Below are positions 45,363 to 57,300 of a DNA stretch of 64,000 bases, piece by piece (positions within the stretch are counted from its first letter, which is position 1; every line of letters begins with the position of its first letter). This DNA is from Mytilus edulis. Taxonomy: Eukaryota > Mollusca > Bivalvia > Mytilida > Mytilidae. Location: NCBI RefSeq assembly GCF_963676685.1, contig NC_092348.1:16133531-16197530 (forward strand), read 5' to 3'. The notes under the pieces were generated by a model. The model did not search any database and was not told the DNA's origin. It saw nothing but the letters and a program-made list of their open reading frames with translations. The translations under genes were made by a program, and so were the position numbers.

Positions 45363-48300
45363 GTAAGATAGCATTTTAAAATCTAAGGCAACCATTCTTT
45401 TGTGTGTAATAACAAGGAAATAATATTTTTTTAACACTTTTACAAATTAGTATATATATTTAATTAACGTACAAATGAATCGCTTGATAAATTTAGCTAA
45501 TGAATGTCTTTGATTCTAACTTAGCAAAAGAATATCTGTGCATTTAATATACTCATATGTAGGGAATTTGAAGTGGATTTTTATTATAAATGCTGTCATA
45601 ATTTCCAGGACTCTTCATTTTACGGTAAAATTTCCGTGTTGAGGACCGTGCTTTGACCTATAATAGTTCACTTTTACAATTTGTGACATGGATGATCAGG
45701 GAGAGTCGTCTCATTGATACTCTTACCACATCTTCTAATATCTATTGAAAAGCTGCCAGAAAGTGGTAAGATGACCCAATTTACTACAATTCGTGTAATA
45801 CAAGAAATATCTTCACGCATACTCATTTTGAGAAGTCAAATCTTTTATTTTGCAACTCTATTTAAAATCTTCGAAATGTTCTGATGAACCAGTTTGAATA
45901 TAGAAAAAATTCATTATAAGAAAATGTATATCAAATTCTGTTTCAATACCAACTATATGATATCCAGATTATCGTCCTGTAGAGAAAGTTTGCACCCTGA
46001 GTCTGCCTTACAACTTATCGCTTTATATTTCAGAAAACAAAAATATGAGGTTGTTTAGAAGTTTCATTAGATCTTCCAATTCCTTCAAAGACAGGATATC
46101 AAGAATAAGAAAATAACTTTCTGAAGGTTTTTTTTCCATTTGATTTCTATGACAAAGTTAAAAATTTTATTTCATTATTCAAAATTAACAATATTTTTGA
46201 CTATGTCTATTATTGGTCTCTGTCTTATTGTTAAGTGACCGTGTCAATCTACTACAGTTAATGGTTTCTCCTTATGGTCTTAGTGATTTCACCCGTTTCT
46301 TGATATGCATATATTGAGCTAGCTTTGATGTACTAAAACAAATTGGGTTTAACGCCTTTAACTGTTTCGTACCGAAGAAAAAAATCTCACTTTGACGTAA
46401 TACTGTTTTATACTGCACTAAATATGGCTACATTTAAAGTTATTGAAATTTAGAATATGAAACCCATTTCCAATCCGTAAATCCGAAATTGTGACGAAAA
46501 GTGACATTCTTATCACATTTGGTTTCTATGGACAATGATGAGGGGGCAAAGATACAGTATGAATGCAATGAGTGACTTAAATTTTGCAGGTTATATTGTC
46601 TCGTCTATGTATTTTGAGAACAGTCTAAAGAAAACTTGGCATGCTGCTTATTTTGATTGCATAGACAGAGGAATGGAACTGGCTATCCTTAACTCAGCAA
46701 CTTCATATAACACGGCTAAAACTTTAATAGAAGGAAGGTAAAGTGTAATTTTCGTTAATTTAAAATATATATATATATATACATACAAGTATAATTTGTC
46801 AATGCTCTGATATCAAATACGATATAGATACCTAATTTCTCTCAGTTAGTCCAGCATTAACATTCTCCTGGTGTTTCTTTGCGTTCCATACTCATACCTA
46901 TCGTAAAGCAATTTAATTTAGACATCTAGTTGGATTTTGTCTTATTTTTTTTTTTTATCAATAATGATATAATTATTTGGTAATGAAATTTTTCCTATGA
47001 TACGAATATATGAATTATTCGGCTTATTAAGTAATTTCAATACTTTAAACATGTTAACGTCAAATACTCGATTTCTGTGTATTACAAAGAAGCTAAAATG
47101 CAGTTATAACTAAAAGTCAGTTGTTCATGAACAATTGAAAGGTCTTTCCGTTTTCTGGGGTTTTTTTTTAAATTTACACTAGTTCAGAATCTTTTACGGT
47201 TATTGAGTAAATCCGATAACAAGCTAGGGTCAAAATCTAGATCACGACTTTGACCTTTGACTTTGATGCATTTTCATGGTCGCATGAATTGATGATCATT
47301 GATGAAGCCTTGTTAGTTCAAATTGTATGGTTGCTAAGGACTTATATGTTCATAACAAGTGGTTGATAAGGTCACAAATCGTTTTAAGGAAAAAAATATT
47401 ACTTCCAGCATTCTTAAATGTCATATCTTTTATTCATAGCATTAACAGCTTATAAAAAAAAGATTAGTGTTTGCTCTGTTCTTACACGTCATTGCTAGGG
47501 ACAAAAATGTCACTTCCAGTAATAAAAATTTCATTTTTATATTATTCACAGCCTTCTAAGTTCAAAAATATATGGTTGCTAAGGTTTTTATGTCGTTGTT
47601 AAGGACCTTGAACTAACTTTGAAGTTCAAAGAATGCTGAACATTTTTGCAATTCAAAGTTTCTTTTTATCTTTAATCTCGTTTGAGTTATAAGCAGAAAA
47701 TCTTCATTTCGGACATTCATTTCGGACACCGAAAAAGAGTTTTGGTGCCCTAGGTTCATAATAGTTGGTCCACCCAACATAACAAAAGTAGATCTCGAAA
47801 GTCTTTCAAAAAGACAGAACAAATAAAAGTTCAAAAGCAAATTTATAGTTGCAATCCAATGATTAACCATATTTAGCCAATTTCCGCAACAACAAAAAAA
47901 AACACCCAAAAAAGTCATCATCAGATTAAATTTATTTCATGTAAGTAAAATTTATATCAGATAGACAAACATTTTGTTCTGCATCATTGTCAGTCTGTTT
48001 GATTCAAATTTTTTCATAGTATAAAATCTTTTCTTTCTTACAAATAAGCTTTTTAAACAGGCATGCGCGAAATCACCAGACATTTCAGTAACCCTCACAA
48101 CAGGGGTTCTCTAATTTTCTACAAACATTACAAAAAGTCTTAAGGGTGAAACCGTACATTTCAAAGTTTCTTTATATCTTTTATCTCGTTTGAATTATAA
48201 GCAGAAAATCTTCATTTCGGACTTCATTTCGGACTTCATTTCGGACACTGAAAAAAAGGGACCGGAAATTTAGAAATGATCCATGTAAACTTATCGCTCC

Positions 48301-51300
48301 TAACTTATTCTAAAAGGTTACCAATTCAACACTGTAATAAGATCATTGAATATTGTTTTTATTGGTATAAATATTGATTGTGTTATCAGTAAATTATAAA
48401 CAAGCTAATAATAAATTACTAGTATGTTATATACATATACACATTCATGGATCTACAATCTGTCGATATCTGTGACTTGGCATTGCAAAAGGTCATGTTT
48501 TTCTCTGGCTGTTTATGACGTCTTTATTAAAATCCATTGGATGTTGAATGTGTACCTATTGATAGTTTAGTCGTTGATGCATGATTTTTTTTTATTAGTT
48601 GTTAGGGAGCTACCATTTGATTTTTATGGGGGGGGGCTAGGATGAAATTTGAAAAAAATAGGCAGGACAGGAGTTTTGAGTAAAAAAAAAAGGCAGGATG
48701 AGACACTTTGCAAAAAAAAAAGGCAGGATGACAATTTAGGTAAAAAAAGTCAGGATAAACTAATAAAAAAAAGGCAGGACCCAATAGAGTGAAAAATAAA
48801 AAGGCAGGACAGAGATTACAACTAAAAAAAAATGCAGGACAAAATTTTTCATCCTAGCCCCCCCATAAAAATCAAATGGTAGCTCCCTTAGTGGCTTTGA
48901 ACTAGCTGTCAGATAACTGCGAGTACTCTCAGATGTGTTCCTAGTGTCTTTTTGTTGTCGGGATGTATAAGTTCCCGGCCACGTCAACTTGTATTTTGTC
49001 CATCTGATGAGTAATGCCTTTTTCAACTGATTTTTATAGTTCGTTCTTATATTGTACTGTTATACCAATGTCCCAGGTTAGGGGAAGGTTTGGTATCCTC
49101 CTTGTTTAACCCCGCCACATTATTTTAGTATATGCCTGTCCCAAGTCAGAATAACCTGTAATTCAGTGGTTGTCGTTTGTTTATGTGTTGCATATTTGTT
49201 TTTCGTTCTTTTTTTTATATAAATAAGGCCGTTAGTTTTCTCGTTTGAATTGTTTTACATTGTCTTATCGGGGCCTTTTATTGCTGACTATGCGGTATGG
49301 GCTTTGCTCATTGTTGAAGGCCGTACGGTGACCTATAGTTGTTATTGTCTGTGTCATTTTGGTCCTTTGTGGACAGTTGTCTCACTGGCAATCATACCAC
49401 ATCTTCTTTTTTTATATATACAAAAGATTTTATGAAATAAAAGTATGTAATGAACTGGTTCACACAATATTATCCGATTATTGGTTTCATCAGTTTAAAA
49501 AAGTGAAGTCATAAGTTTTCGGTGCGTGGATACACAAGACTGCACAGTATTGTTATTCTCAACACAGTGGGTTTTTTTTAATTTAAATTTTCTTAGAAAC
49601 CACGATTTCATTCATGTTTATCGAATAGATATATATTACAGCGAAATTTCCATCGAGTATTAATATATTACAGTGACATCACTGTAGTGCTTTCGTAAAA
49701 TACGAAAGTAGTATCGTCAACATCTTCAATCATAGGGAAAAAACCAACAGAGCCAATTAAATACAAGTTTATGCATATTATATACCTTCAGGGTTTAACT
49801 CATAATTGTACTAAAACGAACAAGGAAATAAGTCTGGTCCTCGGGTAGAAAACCGGTTTATAGATTTTCTATTTTGATTTTTTTTATCCAGTTTTGATTC
49901 TGGTGGATACAGCAACGCTGATGTTTGGATTGGTTATTATTTTAAAGACGTGTCAACAAAGGAATATGCTTGGATAAACGGTGAAAAATCTAGCTATGAA
50001 AACTGGAACCCTGATGACCCAGATTATAAAGAAGATTCTTGTGTTCGCTTAAAACAACGAGCTCAATATAAATTTGCTGATTGGGATTGTTTAGGAGAGT
50101 ATTTTTACCTGTGTACAAGTAAGTATCAAAGACAATTCCGACCATTCGATCAAAAATGTAAATTACTTCCGCATTAGTGCATACTCTCAGATAACAATAC
50201 AATCTTTTTGTTTCTTTCTTTTTTTTTTTTCATTATCAATGTTGAATTACCATGATAATTATTTGCTTCAGATGAATTATATTATCTTTATAGTCTTTAT
50301 ATATGAGCTCGAACAACAAAGTATACGATTACAAAATTGCTATTGCATGATGAGTTGACAGATAACAAAATTGAGAATGGAAATGGAGAATGTTTCAAAA
50401 AGACAACAACTCGACCATAGAGTAGACAACAGCCGATGCATGTATTTGTTTTTTTTATACATTTAGGTGGCTCACCACCGGTAGTCGAAGATACAACAAA
50501 CACAATAGTCACTACCTTAGGATCATCTGTATCGTTTGACTGTAGTTATACGTCGCTATGGGATGCAGTAGTACAATGGGTTCATATCACACCAAACCGA
50601 ATAAGCATCATTAATGACACATTAGAACCGGTATTGTACAGTCAGTCACCACATTCCGTCGGAACAGTAACCAAGAGTACATTACATATTACGAGTTTTA
50701 ATTCATCTGATGTCGGTTCGTATCAATGTCAAGTGACCAATCAGTTTGGCACAGGGATGAGTAAGAACAACACTCTGAAGAAACACAAAAGTGAGTTCAT
50801 TTTCATTCTTACTTTGTATTGTATATTTTCAGAAGAGCTGACATATTTGGTTTTTTTTTTCTATGTTGTGGTTGGTATGCTGTTTATCTTTTGTTCTTTT
50901 ATCTTTCATTTTGTCACGGATTTGTTAGTTACAGGGAGATAACTCTGTAAAGTCAGCTAAACGTTTTAATTACGTTGTGTTGTAAAAGGAATATTAAGCT
51001 TCTCAATGATCACAATTGGTGTTTGTAAAACTGCTATTTAACCAGTGTAATTTTTCTGACAAAACGGTTCGTTCAAATTTTTTATATTTTTTTTTATTTT
51101 TATTTAAGGGTCAAAGTAAGTACTTTGACAAACTTTTATGAAAATTAAACGAGCCAAATTAATTTTAGTGCAAGTGTTGGGTACCACCTTAATATGAACA
51201 TTAAATATTAATGCTTTAATCATCGCCAAAAAAGTTTTTTAAATGTTTTTTTCAGAAATCTCGTGTTGAACCATTATCCTGTACATTAATAATGAATTAT

Positions 51301-54300
51301 AGTTTAATAAACCTATTTTCCTCATTAGAAGATCTTAGAAGCAAAATCTATATCCATCAACGATATTTGCAGATTTTCTCTTTAGAGATGGAGATTACAC
51401 TTGGCTTGAAGCTAAAGCTGGCTGCCAAACATTGAACATGGAGCTAGCTGTTTTGTCAACAACGATTGATCACAACGATGCAGTCAACTATTTGTACAGG
51501 TAAATACACCTTGTTGGTTTTTTTTTAGGTATTTTGTACATGAATCTATTTTCGTTTTATACAAATGTGTTACTATCCCAATCTCTACAATAGTAAAACA
51601 AACTTGCTATTTTTCTGCGACTGACTTCTTTACTTCAGCACTCCAATATATTGACAACAATGTGTGAACAGAACACATAAAACAAAATATGACCTATAGT
51701 TGATAATTTATGAGTCACTTGGTCTCTGGTGGGGAGTTGTCTCATTGGCAATCATACCACATCTTCATGTTCATGGGTACAATAGTCAACTTTATGTTAT
51801 AATCTTAATCAGTATAAAACAAATAACTATCCAAACAAGGAGAAAAAAGGCATATATACACTCTATAGTGAAACAAATCAGGTGAAATTTCCATTATACA
51901 TTTCACTGTCCGCTTTTCAATCAAATTGACCATCTAATTACATATGTAGCAACTATTCGACATTTTTTAAAAAGGTTCTAGGTATTTCTACGGTTAGTTT
52001 ATCCTGGCTCAAAATAACTGTTAATTATTGCAATCTTTGGTACAAATACTAGGATAATGGGTCGGAATATCAAAATATGTGTTAAAATGTATGGCATACG
52101 TCTATCAGTCCTAAATGCTTTCAATGTGCTAGTTCACACGATTGATGTCCACACTTTTTTTCCGGGAATATTAGTCTGATTCCGAATAGAACCTTCTTTG
52201 CTCTACATCATATATATTTTGCATGCTAGGAAGCTAATCAACACGTTCCAACTTCCATTGCTATGGTATTACCCGACTATGAATCAAAGTGACTAACTCC
52301 CGCAAGCGAGTCGAGCACGCTAAAAGAATTACCGATGCGGTTTCTGAAAAGTACAAGTAACTAGAAATGTTTATGATTTTTTTTTTTGGAACTTATATTT
52401 GCAGTAACAATTTAAACCCTAATGGAATATGGATTGGACTATATAGCGATTTAGATAACAATGCAAGTCAGTTTATTTGGATAAATGGAGTTCGGGTAAT
52501 GTCTCTAGATTTGGCTGTCAATGAACCTGACAATGAACAGATCAGAAATCAATCCACATGTGTTCGCATGAAACCTAGCTCCCAATACGCACTTGACGAT
52601 GTTAAATGTACAGACACATCACCTTATTTGTGTACGGGTGAGTTCAATTTTTGTGAGAGTATTCTATGTTTATTTTTTTAACAAAAGTAAGTTCAATGCA
52701 TTTAAAGGAAATAAACATTAGTCGCAACAGATTAGTTGTGAAATAAAAATATCAAGGAGGATGTTCACGTCTGATTGCAATCTACATACTGTGCAGTCGT
52801 TTCGCTTACAAATATTTTACAATGAGACATTATATTCTGTCGTATTTGAATTACATTCGGGATCCTATGGCTTTGTCGCTATGATGTGCACCTTCCAAAA
52901 ATAAAAATTTGACATTTCGTTGACTGATGATGAACAAAAAGTTGAATAGAATGTTTTCGGATGCTAGAAAGCCGTCTAGTTAATACTTCCACTTATATAA
53001 CAGTGGCTATATTTTTTTTTTATTAGAGCTTCACTGATGAGTCTTATGTAGACGTAACGCGCGTCTGGCGTATATACAAAATTTAGTCCTGGTATCTATG
53101 ATGAGTTTATTATAGTTCCACTGTGATGACAAAATTAATTGAGCAACCCAAACAAACATAGTTGGTTATTGTGACACTCATTGGGATCCAGCTGCAAAAA
53201 GAGCATCGCTGAATTAAAAATTCAAAACAGATATACAAATATAGAAAAAGAAAAAAGTAATTGTAGATATAAGAACATACAATATAACAAATATATCTTG
53301 ATAGTGATAAACCTGAGTGTTCATCTATTATTTATGTATTTACTTTCAAATATGAATGCAATAATTTGATTATTCTGATTTTTAGAGGGTTCTGCTCCTT
53401 CAGTATACACTACTCAATCGTCTATATCATTGCCAATAAGGACAGTCATTTTGTTGGAATGTCCATATTTTTCCTTATGGAACATCACAAACGTACAATG
53501 GCAACGAAAGACTTCTCAAGAGACCGTTATCTTAGACCATTGGAAAGATTCTAGCATGTATGGTGGTGGAACAATCAATAATTCGTCATTAGTAATCACT
53601 AGTTTGGATGTTAATAATGATGGTCTTTACAGATGTTTTGTTGAAAATAAATTTGGGCTTGGGAGAGGAGAAGATATTACAGTCACAACTAATCCAGGTT
53701 GGAAACATTTGTGAAAAATATTTTTAGGTCGAACAATTTTAAAGTGGATCTACTATTGATAGACGTTAGATTGATTTCTAATCTTTTACAATAAAAAAAA
53801 ATGATATTATGTTAGGGTTCAGAAAAAAATATTTAGGTATTTATTACTTTTTCTACTGAATTTATACATATTTAAAATGATACTATACTTTCAAACTCAA
53901 GTATCTTTCTAGATATTTTTCCACAATTCTTCAGTCATAGCAACAAATTTATTTTCGGAATTGTAATACTCAAATCATGAACACTATTTGTCTAATCTGA
54001 TATATATGAGGTCTCTTTATAACATGACTGTGTTTTATAGGTATACCAATGATAGTTCCGACCACAGTAATTTATAGAGTTAATGAATCTGCAAATATAA
54101 CTTTAACATGCGAATCATTCGGGTATCCAAATATTACAACTCAAAAGTGGACAAGGAGCCTGCATGGATTCACAGTAACTCTTAAGACATCAAGCATGTA
54201 TCTAGACATAACCAACGCCTCTGTAAGCGATATTGGTAATTACACCTGTTATGTGGAGAATGCTGAGGGGTCAACAAAGCTTGTATACAGTATATATGTG

Positions 54301-57300
54301 AAAGAAGGTGAATATAGTGTTATTCATAATGTTCAAATGTTATCGTCTTTTGCTTTAGGCCTTAGTTCATAATTTCAAATAAAAAAAAATTGTATTTCAG
54401 TAATTTATGCAAACTTATTTTGTTTTTTAAGAGAGAAGAAAATAAAAATTTAAGCTGTACAAACATTTCATTGTCATGCATTTGTAACCATCCATACAAG
54501 GAGGTAGTACTTTTGGTACCATCGGTCTATGTAGCCAGTAAAATATATAGCATACGAGATAGTAGCCAGTACATTTGGGTACCATTCGTTAGTTAGCAAG
54601 TTTTTGTGTACCATTTGTCAAAAATGATGCCAAGCTTTCGTGTTGCAATTGTGAAATTATATAGTTTTAGTTCATGAATGAAGTATAGTAATCCTACAAT
54701 CAAAAGCGCATCATCGATTATTAGATGACTTTTGATATTGTGTGCTTACAACTATTTGTTTTGCATTGAAAGCTTTTTAGTCTCTCAATAAGTACTTGAT
54801 AGAAAAATATTGACCGGCAATACCGACATACTTAGATAATACAATAATTACACAATGCTATATTGATATTCTTGTTATTGTTATAATTAAACTCTTCAAA
54901 GATACCAGGAAACATCAAATAACTTAACTACAAACCTTAACTCGATTTATATCCAAATTTTAGAAATATTCATTTGACGTCACTTTTTTGTGGCGTTGAT
55001 TCATTCGTGTGACGCATAGTTCGGTATTCTATTATGCTGTTTTGTGTGCTGTCCTAGATTATTTTAGATATTCGTTATTCTGTGGTTGACATGTCAAAAT
55101 GTACTTTGCTATTATATATACATATGTATTTCTCTGTCCTTGATGTTATTGCCTTTGTTTGTGCTGTGTTCCTATTATGTAGAGTTGTCATTTGACGGTA
55201 TATTTAACATTGTCATAAAGAGAAATGTTTGGTTAGCAACAAGGCCATCTTTCTTAAAATGTCCTGTACCAAGTCAGGAACATGGTAATTGTTATCTAAT
55301 AGTTCGTATCTATGTATGCTGCGCTGCAGTGGGTTTTTTTCTTGCACTTCGGTGTTTCTGTTGTTTCGTTGTTTTCCTCTTGTAGTTAAAACTGCTTCCC
55401 TCAGTTTTCGTTTGTGACCCGGATTTGTTTTCTCGTTGTGAATTTTGAACAGCGGTATACTCTTGTTGCCTTTTTGACAAATGATGCCGCTTAAAATGCT
55501 TATTTTCTGTAGAAAATCTGTTCAAACAATTTAACAAAGAGGTTGTGATAAATCTAAGCATTTCATCAGTCTTTACTCCAAAGAATTTGACTTTGAATCG
55601 ATTTGGTTCCTGGTTTTTTACTGAGACCATATAGACAGAATTGATTAGGAAAAAGCATGATGCATAAATCTTTTAGAATGTATTTCAAGGTTTTCATTTT
55701 GATAAAAAAAAAAAAAGAGAAATAAAATGAAATAGACAGAGGGATATTCAAATTCGTAACTTGATAACGAATAGACAACGCCATGGCAAAAAAGAATGAA
55801 AAACAAAGAAAAACAAAGTAAAACAACAGTTTGCCAAACTTTCCATAGAAAGATAATGACGGAATAACACGTACATATTGTACCCGACCAAAAACCGGGG
55901 GTGATCTAAAGTTCTATGGAAGGGTAGGCAGATCATGATCCACGTGTGGTATTTGTCAGAATTCAGGTAGTCCGAATCAAACATCTAAATTTGTATTAGT
56001 CTAAATTCACTTCCACACCTTAATTGGATATAAAACAAACAATTTAGGGATTAAAAGAAAAGTTTATAAATTTCGTTCGTCTAATTCACTAAAGTCATAT
56101 AGTGAAACACTTGACGGACCATTCTATACACCTTTGGTTTAATTTGACTTGTTCAGTTTAACAGGTCAGGAACTCTACCATATATGAAAATGCATGAATT
56201 AGCATACTTATGTCCCCGCACATGTAACTGTTTATTTACGTGTGACGCAATTATGTTTACCTGGGTTTTTGACCAATCCATTAAATGAATAACAATGCAT
56301 GATGGACTACTTCGTGTTTACAATCAACGAAGAACACGTGTTATTTTCTGAAATGCAACATTTTTTCGTTCAATGCGGGATAAACATTTTCGCTAAGTTT
56401 TTTATTTTATTTATCCACATTTAGAGTTTGTGATATAAAGTATTCGTTCCATGCTCAGATTAACGAAGAGTTGTTTCTATGCGAAGAAACAAATGTTTGA
56501 ATTATCCGATATATAGCCATTAATATGTTTGATGTTTGACACGGCGATTTCAGTTGTTCGTCCACCAGACAGCAACGAAACAGCAATGAAAAACACAATT
56601 ACCCATAAAACTAACTTACTAGAGTTAGCCGTCGATAACAGCCGGTGCTAATATTCATGAGGGCAGCAACTTTCGTATAGATAGTAAAAGAAAAATGTGT
56701 GATCCTTGAGGCAGAAATGATTATTTTTTGGAATGACATTATACAGGTTTAAAAGAGCTCAAAAATTGTTCATGCTAGACAGTGGTCAATTCATCTGACA
56801 TTTCACTATTTCACGCCGTGAAATGATTACACAGGTACAATGCATAACAATGGAAAAAAAAACTGTTCAACTACTTTTGAGCCCGTAAACAATATTTTTT
56901 TAATTTGAGCATGCAAATTGAAGATTATGTTATATATTTTACAATTAACATATTCGCAGAACAAAAACAATTACTTTGAGAGTCCCAGACACTATATTAG
57001 TTGACAGTTTTCCCACTAATTCCACGTGTTTTCAAGTAGTATTAAACTCGTAGTTGCCCACAATACATTGTAGTTCATTGAGTCGATTGGTCAGCTTTTC
57101 AAGGCCGTATTGGCCTTGTGTTTGGGAAATTACTATGCAAATATATTCTGACGTCAGGAACTCTAGAGTTCTCGACCTGTTTAATGTATAATGTATTAAA
57201 TTGGTAAATTTCAGAAGGGGCAGCACCTTTAGTATACATTACGCAATCCAAAGTTTTATTGCCAGTGAGGACGAAAATTGTGTTGGAATGTCCGTACTAT

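Noticed and set aside
46535-46589. Met start directly upstream of the first lectin-domain exon
   Set aside because: The residues are not a signal peptide and a TTTTGCAG acceptor follows; joining to 45311-45362 gives a better leader.
47613-47921. 102-codon minus-strand frame
   Set aside because: Overlaps direct repeats in receptor intron 2, no domain.
49250-49435. 61-codon plus-strand frame
   Set aside because: Lies in a family A repeat; the same frame recurs at 51700.
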